This document shows, one piece after another, positions 1-12,546 of a DNA stretch of 64,000 bases. Origin of the DNA: Gymnopus androsaceus JB14 (taxonomy: Eukaryota > Basidiomycota > Agaricomycetes > Agaricales > Omphalotaceae); NCBI GenBank assembly GCA_009733575.1, contig ML769384.1:375257-439256 (forward strand), in the 5' to 3' direction. The notes under the pieces are model-generated. The model was not told the DNA's origin, searched no databases, and saw nothing but the letters and a program-made list of their open reading frames with translations. Numbering within the stretch: position 1 is the first letter of the stretch; the number at the start of each line of letters is the position of its first letter. Both the position numbers and the translations under genes were made by a program.

Positions 1-3000
1 TAAGCAACAAGGAAGAACCAAGACCAGCACCAGACGTACAGGATAATCCCAGCCAACGTCCTAATTTTAGCACCGTCTGCCATCCCTCCAACAGCTCCTT
101 GGCCTGGACAAGCTTCGGTGCACTTGGGCTGCTGATCAGGTCGGACAGAATGGGGTGAATACGTGCATGCAGTGTATTGAAAAGTCCCTTGAATGCGTCT
201 TGCGTCGGGACGGAGTAGCTACAAAAATCATTGGTTATGGATATAATTACCTCGACGCAGCGACTGACTGACTTTTTCAGGGGATGTTCTTTGAGCAATA
301 ACTCAACAACGATATTAAAAGACCGAGTCCACGAAGTTGACGTTGAGAAGGAGCTTTGTTGCAGGTTCTTCGAGTAGCATTTTACCAATTGCAACACTTG
401 ATCAGAATTTCCATTTTTAAGAAGGGTCCTGCGAGATTCATGTGAGCCCAGGCAGAAAATGAGTGTGTTTGAAAGAACCTTAATAGTAGCCTGATCAACT
501 CCGTCGTCTCAGACGCAATATCTATAGAACCATGGTCTTGATGTAAATGTTGGAGATACAAATGAAGATCAACCGACTGTAGGGATTGAATATTAACGTC
601 AATCTACCACATTCATAAAATCTACACACCAGGTTTTCCGAGTGGTCAGTGAGTAACAACATACGCGCAATACTGGCGCGCAAGTCGCGCAACAATCGCG
701 CGTCACTCGAGGCGGTATAGCTTGGTCAAGTAAGATTGCTCGTTTGACCAAAGAGTTCCTCAGTGGCCGCGATAGATAATCAGTCGGAACAAACAACAAC
801 GTTTGGAAGACCGAGTATACTAGTTGCTGTTGCAGGAGGGTAGCAGTGGTCCAGCTATCTATGACAGAAGTGGTCTGTTCGATGAAGGCTAAGAGAACAT
901 CTGGATCCATCGCGTCTAAGGAAAGGAAAAAACGATGAACTATGAACACCCAGACTCACTGCGAACGTTTTGTAACTCCCAAAACTCGGCTGAAGACAAG
1001 GCCAGACTTGACAGGATTCCCGCCGAACTTTCATCCTGTCTGAGCTTTTGCAGATTCATCAAAACTACGACAAAACGCTCCAGCTGCTCCTTCGACGCTT
1101 GCAAGCTTTTTCAAATCAGCTTCCAGCACTAACTGGTGATAACTGGCCGACTTACTCTATGAGCGGAAGCCATCTTTGGATCACCATATGAAGTATGCTA
1201 AATCCACTCGAAATGTCTGTTGTCTCTAATATCTTGAGAGTTAAATCCAATATAACTGGCTGTTGTCCTTCGGACATGCTGTTGAACAATGTTCGAAGCT
1301 ATTAAAAAAAACTGTTAACTTTGATCCAAGATGCAGGGCATCATAAACCTACAATTTCAAGCCTCAATTCAGGTAAAGCAACCGCTTCGATGCTCTCCGC
1401 CATCCGTCGAATTAATTTTGAAGAACACTCGGCGTCGACAGAAATGCTCGGTGAACGTTGAAGACCCAACGCGTATCGAAGACGTAGGTTGGCCAAAATA
1501 GCCACCTCGTCGGTCCAAGAAGAACTCTCGGCATTCTTGCTCATATCCTTGAACGATTTGGACAACGAATGTAGCACTACATTGGTCGAAAAGTCATTCA
1601 GCAATGTTCCCAATTCTTCTTGGGACTCCTTGGGGACTGATTCAGCGGAGAACGAGGATAGGATGACAGTTGCAAAGGCAGCAGTGGCAGAGAGCGTGAG
1701 TATCACTGCATTGGTTGAATCATCGTTACCGCTACCACTGTCAGTTTTTCGCCTTTTACGCGCCTTTCGACCTTCCTCAGATGGTAAATAGGACTGATGC
1801 TCTTCCACAAGGCTCTTGAGGCGTTCAGTTACACTGCGAACAGCGGTAATGGTCTGATTTAGCGGCAAGAATTGGTGAGTGCATTTGCCCAAGCGGTCGA
1901 GGTGCATCGGATGCAGAATAGCACTGTGGCATACGCGTTCGATAGGTCTTTTGGCAATCATCACCGTGTATATTCTCTCCAACGTTGAGAGACATGAGCG
2001 TGTCGATGTAGAGAGTGACAGTACGGGTTTTGACGTGGTATTGGAGGATGATTTCCAGTAGCTCCACCGCAGGGGCAACAGTATCTGGAACCTGGTATGG
2101 AAAGGTTAGTTCCGCAGCACTTCTTTCGAAATCTTCACTGACCAGGAGAAGCTTTGAGAGGATATCAGGCAGTACACTCTCGACAAACCGATAATCGATT
2201 CGAATCAATGAGCTCAAGCAAGAGATAGCCGGACCAACTGTATCTAAAACAATAGCATCAGTTTACTATCCGCGTACAGCAACCGCCTCATTCACCTTGG
2301 TGTTCCACGCCGAGTTCAACTAGGATAGAGTTCACGATACCATTCAAGAGCCTTTCTGCCTCCAAATGTCGTGCAGAGAACAAATTTTCTTGGTTGATCA
2401 CATCCAATAGACGAGTCTTCGTCTTCCATGCTTCACCCTTCTCGGTTGCCTTGTTTCAATACCGGTTGACACAAGGCAAAGAAGCGTAAACCATATTCAC
2501 GGAATTCTTCTAGAGAGTCGAGTTTTTGACTTGATCCCTGCCCGAAAATCGCTCCTCGATTTCTTCTGAGAGTGTGAATGTACGACGAAAAGAATCGCGG
2601 CAGAGTTGACATGATTATCTCCGGAGAAATGTTTTCGAAAGCGCTGAACATCGCGGCTTCGCTTTTACTGTCCCGCAGAACGTCCAGATTGAGAAGACAA
2701 TCCGTACCCGACGTGTACAGGCATTCGAAAAGCGCCGGGGATAGTAGAAGCTGGTTCAGACTCGACAACCAGGGTTCTAGATGAGTTTGCACAAAAACAG
2801 TGAAGATCTGTAAACGGGTTTATTACACGGCAGTAGATTTCAATGAATATCGACTTGCCTTTTTCTTTGTCGTTGAAGCAGATAACTGACCGTTGGAAGG
2901 AGCCAGCAACAATCGTTATCAAGCGACCGAGGTGCTCATCTGGTCGGCACTTTTTGATTAAACGTAGAGATGCACCGAAACATTCCAATAGCACGTCGGT

Positions 3001-3480
3001 GGTCACTTTGGACACGCAAAAGGACCACAGAATTGGGATACACTGGCTAGCGACAAGTGTAAGTTGCGACTGAGCATGCTGAAGAGAATCCTGAATGGAT
3101 TCAAAGAGTTGGATAACAATCCGAGTGAAAGGTATACGCGAAACTAGCGGCGCAAGCCATGAGTCGTTTGTAGTCGACTGTGAAGGTGATATAACGTCCA
3201 ACAGCAGTTGCCATCGATTGAATATCCGTTATAGAATTCCTAAAAAGGATTCAGAAAAGCAAACAAATGAATATTGCGCGTCAACTTACGTTTCACCGGT
3301 TTTCAAAAATCGGCTGAGAATAAGATCTACAATGACCTCGGCTTTTCTGGGTGCATAAAAGGATTTTTGGTCCCATGCTGAGCGAGCAATGTTAATTTTT
3401 GAGGGACCTCCTGGAGTAGGTGGATCTGAGTTGCTTTTTAGGGCTCGAACAAAGTTTTGGGATGAGGAGAAGAAATCCAT
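1..3480 (-). CDS. URB2/NPA2-like ribosome biogenesis protein (3' end outside window)
   Basis: Large multi-exon gene read on the minus strand. The start codon is taken at 3480 (MDFFSSSQNFVRALKSNSD), followed by PPTPGGPSKINIARSAW and a helical, leucine-rich protein with no catalytic motif. Open segments continue through about 3200-2665, 2217-1341 and 949-599, and the frame is still open at position 1 (for example SYSVPTQDAFKGLFNTLHAR near 220), so the gene leaves the window on the left. The N-terminal pattern and the RSLVKRAILLDQ-type segment fit the Urb2/Npa2 family, which acts in the nucleolus in early 60S pre-ribosome assembly. That assignment is recalled from family features and is moderate only; helical-repeat proteins of other families could look similar. 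A basic KARKRRK segment near 1760 fits a nuclear protein. Exon borders are not resolved. Confidence 0.55.
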
Positions 3481-3586
3481 GAGCGCCAATCATTTTTTGT
3501 CGGAAGGAATTAAATGGAGCCGGAAGCGCCTTCACTTGCAAACATTATAATGACTCTGCTTTACAAAGCTTTCTTTCTTTGCGCTC

Positions 3587-5185
3587 ATGGACGATCATGA
3601 ATGTCTCGATATGCAGAGGGAGGAACTCGAAGTCCTAGAGGCAAGCTTCTTTCAACAAAGTCCCAGATTAAGGCTTACCAGGAAACAGTCCATTTATCCA
3701 GATTACATCTCCAACGATGCGTCGAAAGGCTCACTAAAGCTAGAAATACCTATAGAATTCGAGGTTCCGCACAAAGTATATATCGAAGATACTAACCAGG
3801 CGGGCAGCTCTTCCGATCCAATCACCTTGTCGCTGCTTCCTCCCCTTCTGGTCACGATAACGCTTCCGCCAACTTACCCCCTTCGAGCGCCTCCTCAGCT
3901 TGTATCAATACGAGCTACTCATGTGTGGATGCCTTACACGCCGCAACTTCAGCAGCTTCTGATTGACATGTGGCAAGCTGGTGAAGGAGTACTGTATAAC
4001 TGGATCGAATTCATTCGTAGTGGCAAGTTTCTAGATGCGCTAGGAATGATTCAAGATCCTCGTATGTACTATTGTAAGTGCTGTGCGTTTTTGCCAGACT
4101 ATGTGTTTACTTTATTTCCTTCAGAATACAGCACAGTTCACCGCAGCTACTAGCACCTCTATTAGCGACCTTTGAAACATCGGCAAGATCCAACGAATTC
4201 AATCAAAACTCGTACCCTTGCTCTGTCTGTCTATCGTCATTCAAGGGATCTAAATGCCTGCAATTATCATGCCATCATATCTTTTGTCGATCTTGCTTGG
4301 AAGATTTCTGGGGTCTGTGCATTACGGAAGGAGATGTAGGCAGAGTTGGTTGTCCTGACCCGGAGTGCGTAAAAGAAGGTCGGCAAGCAGACGAGGAGGA
4401 AGTTGCTAGAGTTGTTTCAGAAGAAGCGTGTATCCGATGGCGATGGTTGAAAGAGAAAGCCATGATGGATAAAGGTATTTGGTACTTTGACGCTCGGTCA
4501 TTGTTAGCTCAGTGTTTTGTAGATCCAACGATCACGATTTGCCCTATGGTTCTTTGCCAAAAGCCAGTCCCAAAACCACATCTCACTGACGTGGAAGAAG
4601 AATCGGGTTGGCGTCGGTTAAGAACCTGTCCTTCCTGTTCCTATTCGTTCTGTTCATTCTGCAAACGGACATGGTGCGTCAGTTCTGCTGGGAAATGTTA
4701 GATGTCGATGACGATTTACTAGGCATGGTCCGGTGTCTGCTTGCCCGATATCCGCATACGAGACACTAGTCTTGGATTATTTAGCGTTACCAGCGGGTTC
4801 ATTAGGAAGAACGACCATTGAGCAGCGCTTCGGTCGAACTGTCGTTGCAAAAATGGTGGATGCCTATCATGAGGAGCAGCTATTCAAGCAATATTTAGCA
4901 GACTCGGCGACGCCTTGCCCTGGCTGTAATATCCACATTGAAAAATCTCTTGGGTGTAATCACGCGAGTATAATGCTCATAAGATTCTTTGCTCTCGATC
5001 TTACCCTTCCGTAGATGACGTGCACGAAATGCAGACAGCATTTTTGTTACCGTTGTGGCGCAAAACTGCAAGCTGCTTCTCCCTACCAGCACTTTTCAAC
5101 GCCTGGCTCAAGCTGCTTCAACAAGTTGTTCGACTTTAATAGCGAAGAGGATGAATGGGAACCTGTTGAAGGATTTAATGACTAG
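3587..5185 (+). CDS. RWD and RING-IBR-RING E3 ubiquitin ligase, RNF14/ITT1 type
   Basis: The protein opens with an RWD domain (about residues 1-160, LPPTYPLRAPPQL motif) and continues into a RING-IBR-RING module. RING1 is CSVCLSSFKGSKCLQLSCHH with HIFCRSCLEDFW; the IBR follows with CPMVLCQKP and CPSCSYSFCSFCKRTW; RING2 is TPCPGCNIHIEKSLGCNHMT with CTKCRQHFCYRCG. This order is that of RNF14/Itt1 ligases, where the RING2 cysteine (CNH context) carries ubiquitin as a thioester. Introns: one at about 4066-4124 (donor GTACTA gives the right phase; the stronger GTAAGT at 4074 does not), one at 4674-4722, and one at 4964-5014 that reads correctly only as a GC-AG intron. The end GFND-stop is at 5183-5185. 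The protein is near full family length and all visible zinc ligands are present. Confidence 0.88.
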
Positions 5186-5498
5186 TGCCGTGATGATCTA
5201 TGTATAAAATGACTTGACTTGATGTAATGAAAATTTCAAGCGCTTTAATTTTTCGTCATTCACTACGGCTTCAGTGAGACTTTGTGAGACTTGGGAGCGG
5301 TGTCTAATTCTCTTTTGCTCTTATACTCTACCATCGGTTTATATCTTGGCCTGTTGCTCCTTTCTCCTTTGCGTTCTTTTTTGGAAGCCACGACATTGAT
5401 ACCACTTCATTGTGTCAATACCCTCTGGAGATCCTTTCCTCCTATCCCAAATACCCGCAGCCTCCCCAGCATTGTACATTTTCCATTAACTTCTACCC
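5186..5498. other. Intergenic, 5' leader of the KH-domain gene
   Basis: No coding sequence is supported here. The right half (about 5300-5490) is pyrimidine rich on the plus strand, as is usual in fungal leaders just upstream of a start codon, and fits the 5' untranslated region of the following KH gene. Confidence 0.4.
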
Positions 5499-8400
5499 AT
5501 GGATGTCTACACTACATCTTTCACTTATCCACGCAGGTCGCGACACATTCATTCTCCCACTTCTTCTCTCGACTTTGCTGCCAGGCAAAATGCGAGCGAC
5601 ACTCCGTTTCCCAGCAAAAAATCTCTAAACAATAGTCAGCTAGCCGACGATGTTTCAGGCCCAGAGGCCTCAGAGCAGATTGGCAAGCTTTCCATGCTGG
5701 CAATGACCTTGCACGGTTGTCACGTCGCTTACTTTCTTGCTGATGGCGGTAGAGGCTGGAATTTCACGGTTACTGGAGCCTACCAGCAGGTTATGAATAC
5801 TCGCTCCATGATTCTCAAAGAGTGTCCAATACAAGTAAGCATTGATTTTCGCTTCGCTTCCTCTATCTCGGGCTAACGTACTTGACTTCAGCATCGCGCT
5901 GCTATCAAAGTTACACGTTCCGAAATTCTTGACTCTCCTTCTTCGAAGCCTGCGCTCAAACCCGAAGTCCGGCGCCGTCTCGATGAGATTGCCTCCCAGA
6001 CTAATGCCCACATAGCTGTCGTCAATAGTCCGCTGTCGCTTTCCAATAGAACTCCTCCGGATGGCATTAGCAGTAGTGCTGGGTGGTCTGGGCTCGAGAC
6101 GGAGCGTATTTGCGAGCTTGTCATCACTGGGCCTGGGGACTCTGTTGACATGGCGAGGGTCCGGCTGCTGGTCATGCTGGATGAGCTGGTAAGTTGTCCC
6201 AGTTTATGCAATGGCATTCCTAACGTCCATATCCTTAGAGCGGTTTACACTCCGAAATGTGTGAAATTGACAAGAAATTGCACACTATCATAGCTGGTAG
6301 AAAGCGCAGTGTTCTGCAGTCCATCCAGGAAGAAACTGCAACCAACATTTATCTTCCTTCGCCTCTTCAAGGACTGCTGGGCCCCGAACTATCACCTCCC
6401 AATCTTGCCGATAACATGAGCAAAACTATATGGATTACCGGTGAATTCTTCGGTGTTCAGCGAGCACGAGACATGCTTTACCAGTTCTCTACCACCAAGG
6501 TATGGGGTTTGAATCTTTCCGCCGGCCGCATCTAATTTAACTCCCATAGGCCAAAGCCATAATATCTCGAGACACGGCCATCCTTCCCCGCAAATTGGAT
6601 TGGATGGTCACGGATAGACCCGAGGAGCTGAAGAGCATTATGCACGACAATGCCACCTTCATCCACTTCCCTCCTCTCGGCAGCTCGACTAGCTTGATCT
6701 CTGTCTACGGTGACCATCGTGTGAACATTCAACGAACTATTCGTTCAATAATGCAACTAGTGCGTTTAATCCGTTTCTGTGGAGATAATTAACTAATTTA
6801 GTCTACTCCTATCAGGCTTGTCAGTTCTATGTTGGATCTTTTTGGCTTCTTCCCGTGCAATTCAATGCACTGTTGCCTCCTCCCACCCTCAATGCTTCAC
6901 AAGTTTCGGGTCTCATCAAACAAATTTCGCTTACCACGGGTGCTGAGGTAGTCTTCAAGAGCATGTGCTTTGAGCTTCATGGGCTTGAACATGAAGTTCG
7001 TGCGGGTGTTGGAATGATTATGGAGTTGGATATCATCAAGGTAAATTTGTTGCATAGTTTTGCACTTTGTTGCGAGGCTAATCATATTCACTAAAGGCAT
7101 TTCACCATGAAATCCGGTTCCAAATCGAACTTTCGAATGAACATCGCGAGTTCATCAGCGGAAAGAAGAACGGAAAGATCAACAAAATCATGCAAACCAC
7201 CAACGTGAAAATCAAGTTTGAGACCTTCAACGACCACAACTTCCTCATCGACGTTTCCGGCCCTGATGGAGTTGTGCTTCAAGGTCTCACGTTGCTGCAG
7301 GAAGAGCTACCTGCGGAGATCTCGTTTCATGTACCGGAAGCGTATCATAAGCGCATCATCGGTGTGGGCGGAAGGAGCATCCAGCGCATCATGAAAAAGT
7401 ACGGGGTTTATGTCAAGTTTTCGAATGCCGAGGAGTTTGCTGCCCTCGGTGGGTATAACGACAATGACGACAATGTTATTGCGAGGACGCCTGCCAAGAA
7501 CGCGCTCAATCTCGATAATTTGAAGCAGTCGGTGATGGAGTTGGTTAATCCAAAGGTTTGTCGCGCCCTATTCTCCTCGTAGAACTAATCGTGACCGTCC
7601 CTAGGACAAAGACTTTGTCAACGAAACCTTGTCCATTCCCCGGCGGTATCATCGTACTTTACTGGGTGAAAAGGCCATCTTCATCCACGACATCGAGACA
7701 AAAACAAACTCCCAGGTGCGGTTCCCCGACAAGGAAACAGCCTCTGATGTGGTTACAATCTTTGGCCCGGAGAGTCAGGTTCAAATTGCTGCTGCTATGC
7801 TTTTGGTAAGCGTCGATAGGTCTTTCCTTCTCTAGCTATACATTGACACGTTTTGCTTTTAGGATCACGTTCCTTTCGAAGCGGATATGGCAGTTCCTCG
7901 CAGCAGTGATCTCCCCCGAGTTTGCAACTCGCCTGAATTCGGCAGTCTCGTAGAGCGCGTCAAGCGAGACCTTCAAGTTTCCATTACTCCAAACGTAAAC
8001 ATACCAACACTCAATGGTGCTGGTGGCTCGGACGCTCTCGGAGACTACTCTTTCAAGTTCCGATGCCAGCGAAGTAACACCGACTTTCTGATTACTGCCA
8101 GAGAAATGCTGGAGCAGTTCTTGCACAACCACAACATTCGCGTCTATCCTTCTCCTACCTCGCACAATCACAAGCGAGGTGATTCCTTTGCTGATGCCTT
8201 CCCTCATTTCGACAGCAAGCTATTATCGACCGCCAAAACACATCATGGTTGGTGCTACTTTTCCCTTGACCTGAACTATCCTCTTACTTTGAGTTCCAGA
8301 ATCGGCTGACTTTGGGCGTCCCGTGCACGATCCCGACCGTCGTCTCCGTCTTGCCAGTTCTTCGCCAGATGTAAAGGCTTTATTCAATGCTCCGGCCTAC

Positions 8401-8930
8401 ATTTATAACCTCGAAGAGCAGGACGACAGTCAAACCTCCTATATGGCGAACTCTTCTCAGGAGTACTGGTCCCCGCTGCCTCCCATTGTACGTCAATTGA
8501 TTGATACCTTGCGCTTCTACTGATAATATCGTTGTACAGGGTTCTGGAATTCCCTCTCGTACCAGACATACAGAGGACGCTATCAAACGTGGATCAGACT
8601 CGCTTCTTGAGGCTAAATTGAAGGAACAAATCTCCAAGCCCCGTTCCCTGACAAACCGCGCTCAGTCACTAGATTTGACGTACTCGCTTTCACGCATCAC
8701 CGGAGTCGTCTGGTCTGCCACCTCCAGACTCCCCTACCAACTCTGGCAACGACACCGGGGGCAACTCTAGTCCGATTTCTGCCACGGCGCCTTCCTTCCC
8801 TAGTGTTTACGGTGGGCGGCCAGCAGTGATTGGCACGTCGGCTCAGAGAGGTTCGAGAACACTCGAGTTCGACAACGAAGATGCGGCCAGCGATGAGGTT
8901 ACACGTGTGATGCACAATCTCGGATTGTAA
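5499..8930 (+). CDS. Multi-KH-domain RNA-binding protein (vigilin/Khd4 type)
   Basis: Start at 5499 (MDVYTTSFTYPRRS). Exons join across short introns; for example CCAATACAA at about 5833 joins CATCGCGCT at 5892. Several KH folds can be seen: LHTIIAGRKRSVLQSIQEET (about 6290), ISGKKNGKINKIMQTTNVKI (about 7160), VPEAYHKRIIGVGGRSIQRI (about 7340) and IPRRYHRTLLGEKAIFIHDI (about 7640). The third has a textbook GxxG loop (IGVGGRSI); the others carry GRKR, GKKNGK or GEKA variants. The C-terminal third is Ser/Pro rich and probably disordered. The layout resembles fungal vigilin-like proteins such as Ustilago Khd4, cytoplasmic mRNA-binding regulators. The reading frame changes near 8698: upstream LTYSLSRI and downstream SPESSGLPPPDSPTNSGNDT lie in different frames with no intron that joins them. 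The end VTRVMHNLGL-stop is at 8928-8930. Confidence 0.82.
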
Positions 8931-9799
8931 ATATTATTTCGTATATTCATTTTTGCTCACTGGACAGGGTCCACTAAAAGAAGGGTTGATCACGCACCAG
9001 GCAGCTCATACTTACCTACTTTTTTTTTCCACTTTCAACGTACACAAAGAACCTCACCACTCTCCAACTTTCGTTCTGCATATCCAAAAGACAAGCTTTA
9101 TTACTGTATCAGGTTTGGACGCGATCTAGCTGATGTTCAATATTTTCTGACTAGTGTTGTGTACAATGTTGTCCCAAAGGTTGGCCTATTATCTTTACGA
9201 TTCTCTTAATAGAAACATTTGCATATGAAGTCAATAGCCACGCGAAATGGCGGATTAATGAGCAGTGTTTTCCCTTGGAATCCGAGTTAAACTCGAGCAT
9301 CGAGTACAATCCTTTAACTAGTGCAAGAGGAGAGCCTGCTTCGTCATTTCTTTGAAAGTATGCTAGCGTGACATGGAAACAAGTGAAAACAAGTGATTGC
9401 TTTCGAAGTAAGTAATTACATAAAGAACCATGGTCGTCCCAACTTTCCGGTTCTTCGATGCTCACTCTTTCTCTCATCGGAAATACTTAACCTGAGCAAA
9501 CGTTTCGCGCAGGGCCAGAATCGACCGGAGCACCGTTTCCAATTTCGTTTCAACAGCGTAGCTCCCGTAGACTCTCTCAAGACAAGCTTGTTATATATAG
9601 ACCTTGTATAGACCAGTATTTCAAGAGCCAACATACAGTGATACGGACCCTCAATACACTCGTCCCTTAAAATTAACCCAAAAAGCTTGAATAGCGAAAT
9701 CAAACTCTGCAAAACTGCCGCTTCCGGTATATCTTTTATGCAAAATTGATCTTCATGCAGCGTAGGTAGCGGTTCGTTGCCCCTCAGCTTTCATCTCAA
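8931..9799. other. Intergenic, no gene seen
   Basis: No open frame here has plausible composition or splice structure. There are short A/T-rich stretches and a T10 run near 9021. The 3' part holds the presumed promoter of the F-box-like gene at 9800; ttatatata at about 9592-9600 is a possible TATA element but lies about 200 bp from the start codon. Confidence 0.4.
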
Positions 9800-11159
9800 A
9801 TGGCTTCCCTCAACCAGGTCGACCTATTCCCAGAGATTATCGAACAAATAATCCAAAATGCCTGGAACTCTGATTTGTCTCCAAACCAGCGGATTGCCTT
9901 CATGACAACTTGTCCTCAGCTCAACCGCACATGGCGCTCTCAGTATGCAAGGATCGCCTCTATTTCCATCCACATCCCGCGTATGAAATACCTGCTTTAT
10001 CTTGCAGAGATAGTTCGGTCGGGCCATTCATTGGTGTACAACCGAGAATACCTCAGAACATGCGCACGGACCATCGTCTGTTTCCTCGACTTGCGCGAGC
10101 GGACGGTGCTCTTTTATTCTTACACCGTTTGGTATATATTTTCTCGCATAAGCGATTACAGTGGTCTTCGGATTTGTTTCCCCAGTGTTCGGCAACTGTC
10201 CTTTGAAACCGTCTTTCTCCCAAAGTCCCGCAACAACATGAATCTGATAGGTCGTACTCAAGTGGCCATCCTTTTTGATACGAGCAACCCCCCTACTCCT
10301 CAGATCTGCTCTCAACATGACATGCATTTTAATGTGACAATTTATGACCCCCTTTGCCCTAAACCACTCCCATTTTCCTCTTGGGAGCCCTCTATCCAGC
10401 ATACATCGTTTTCATTTCATTACTACTCCTTTCTTCATCAGATATGTATTACTCTGTTGAAAGCGATGAGTTTTGGCTTCCAACGAGCAGGTCATGAACC
10501 AGATCCGGAATTCGTATCGTTTTTTGAATATACGACTTGCAGATCCAGAGGAGACCATATTTTTTCTCATTATAGGGGAGTCTTCATGGAGACGAGGGAA
10601 ATACATGACCAAGGTCTCAATCAATACCTGTGGATAGCTGGAACGACAAAGCACAGTGAGTGTACCACAGTGTAAGGCTAATTCAAGTTGTTTACTGAAC
10701 TTACACAGGCGAGGGATCGACACCCTGTGAGCCCGCTGGATTCTGGAACCGAGTAGCCACTGCTTTCTGGTCTTATATTAAGTGTATCTCAGGGAGCATG
10801 GATATAAAGGATGCTCCCATATTGCAATGCAGAGATCCATTTAATTGCTCGTGTAAGTATTACTCTGGTTTCAGGCGTTGTTCAAATTGCGTTGCACGGG
10901 AAGCATCGGAGTTGGCCATTCATCGCACAGTCCGTAAGCCAGCCTTTCCTCTGTCTTACCTTATTTCCTTCTCAACACAAGTTCTCTCTTCCCTAGCTAT
11001 CCCCAATCACTTATTCCAACTCTGATGGATCACGGCTCCTTCCAGTTTTCATTTCACGAACGGCCCCTTGAATGGTGGATAATTACATCGTCATGTGAAC
11101 TTCCTTCATGGATTCGTCAGCTTCGAGAACCTCGTGCGGAGAAGTTCCTGCAGGTATGA
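9800..11159 (+). CDS. F-box-like protein, lineage-type, with cysteine-rich C-terminal part
   Basis: Start at 9800 (MASLNQVDLFPEIIEQIIQN). The first 60 residues fit a divergent F-box: LFPEIIEQIIQ followed by a TCPQLNRTWRSQYARIASIS segment. A long single exon to about 10660 gives about 290 residues without a recognisable repeat. An intron from about 10657 (gtgagtg) to 10708 (ttacacag) joins a second exon with several cysteines (CEPAGFWNRV, CRDPFNCSCKYY, CSNCVARE). A further intron (about 10933-10997, gtaagc to ccctag) leads to a last exon ending EKFLQV-stop at 11157-11159. Such genes are expanded and fast evolving in mushrooms, and the substrate cannot be predicted. Exon borders in the second half are inferred. 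Confidence 0.5.
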
Positions 11160-11957
11160 TAAAAGTATTATGAAGCCTTGAACGACTCACTCATCGTCCA
11201 TTTCATTTTTTGCGGACAAAAGTATAGTATAATCAACTAGCCCCCAATCAGGACAACCAAATTAGTATGTAACAGCCTTAGCTGTAAAGCGATATGTGAC
11301 TCCGTCTCAAGGCGCTGCGCCTCCTAGTTGTCATTTGAACTTCTCCCTTCGAACTGCTTACTTAAATTATCTAAATGATCTTGTTTTGGATATTGTCTCA
11401 AGATCGCGTTGAGTTCCTAATGGTAGAGGAGTAGCAGCAATAGCGGTTGTATCGAAGGATGTCGAAGTAGAATCTTCATGCGTAGGTCTGTTCGAAACTT
11501 GCATTTAACTCGCGGACTACAAATTCAATGATCAGCATTCAACGAATATATGAGATACACCAGCGATAGTCAAGCTATATGCGCTATTACCTTCGAAGTC
11601 TGGTGTGCCAAAGTCCTGATGGGTCGACTGAGCCATTGCGACGGAATAGGTGCAGTACATAGAGTACTTAATCCATTGTAATATAAAGAGTAAAGACTGT
11701 TAAAGTATGTATTCTACTTTGTACTGTTTCTTTTATCCGCCCTAAACGACCATTCGATGAACGGGACGCCTAAGCTGGCAAGAGCGTCAGTTGGGGTTAA
11801 ATCAAGAACACGATATTGACAAACCATTTGACCCAGAATTCAGAAAGCCGTGAAACCGGATTTTATAATTGAGCACGCCTATTGGAAATTGGAAATTCGC
11901 GATAATACCCCTATGGCCATGTCGTCCCAGTCCAACTTTAATCCTCTTGAACGTTGA
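11160..11957. other. Intergenic or decayed sequence
   Basis: All frames are interrupted and no splice model gives a plausible protein. A few short peptides around 11820 could be remnants of the coding piece that follows, but they hold in-frame stops. No repeat or RNA gene was recognised. Confidence 0.3.
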
Positions 11958-12546
11958 GAATGGCAGAGTAAAGGCGATAGGATTACACATAACGTTCGTC
12001 TAGACTTACTTAGATGGGGCTGTCGCAGTTATCCTGAGGCGGAAGAACGGTTTCGTCGTGCCGTAGAAAAGTGGGCGTGTTGAATGGCTTTTTAACATCG
12101 GTACTTACTGAACTTCCATAGTCTTCAGATCGCTATTGGACGAACGGATTTACTTTACAAATCCCACAAATTTCCGAGTTTTATCAAAAACTATAAATTC
12201 CAGAGGAGCTATCGGGAATACGAGATGTGTCTCCAACGCTTCGTGGAAGAATCCAAGGTATCCTAACACTCGTTGTGTCTTGTCACTAATGAATAGATAG
12301 GTCTTTGCCAGATCGTGTGACGAGTATGAGGATGAACATCCGGAACTGTCTCAAAGTCGTCCTATACTACGAGTAAAGAGAAGGACAGGACAAGCAAAGA
12401 GAAGAGCAGGCATGGAGTCGGGGCGCTGTCAGTTTGACATTGCTGTAGGGGAGAGCTCAGTCGATATCAAAGTGCAAGGGGAAGGCAGTGTGAACAGTAG
12501 GATGAAGCAGAGCCACTTGGTCGCACCACCTCCGTATATTCCTTAA
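11958..12546 (+). CDS. Hypothetical protein fragment (start unresolved)
   Basis: Three open pieces can be joined in frame. The first, open from 11958, includes VRLDLLRWGCRSYPEAEERF. A possible intron of about 12078-12121 (weak donor gtgttg, acceptor catag) leads to LQIAIGRTDLLYKSHKFPSF and YREYEMCLQRFVEESK. A good intron at about 12259-12300 leads to a last exon VFARSCDEYEDEHPELSQSR that becomes basic (RVKRRTGQAKRR) and ends APPPYIP-stop at 12544-12546. The composition looks protein-like over about 170 residues. No start codon is found after the stop at 11955-11957, so the gene may begin farther upstream or be a truncated remnant. I recognise no family. Confidence 0.3.

Noticed and set aside
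12078..12085. In-frame stop in the hypothetical piece at 11958-12546 taken as pseudogene proof
   Set aside because: An intron (gtgttg to catag) removes it, so the stop alone does not show decay.
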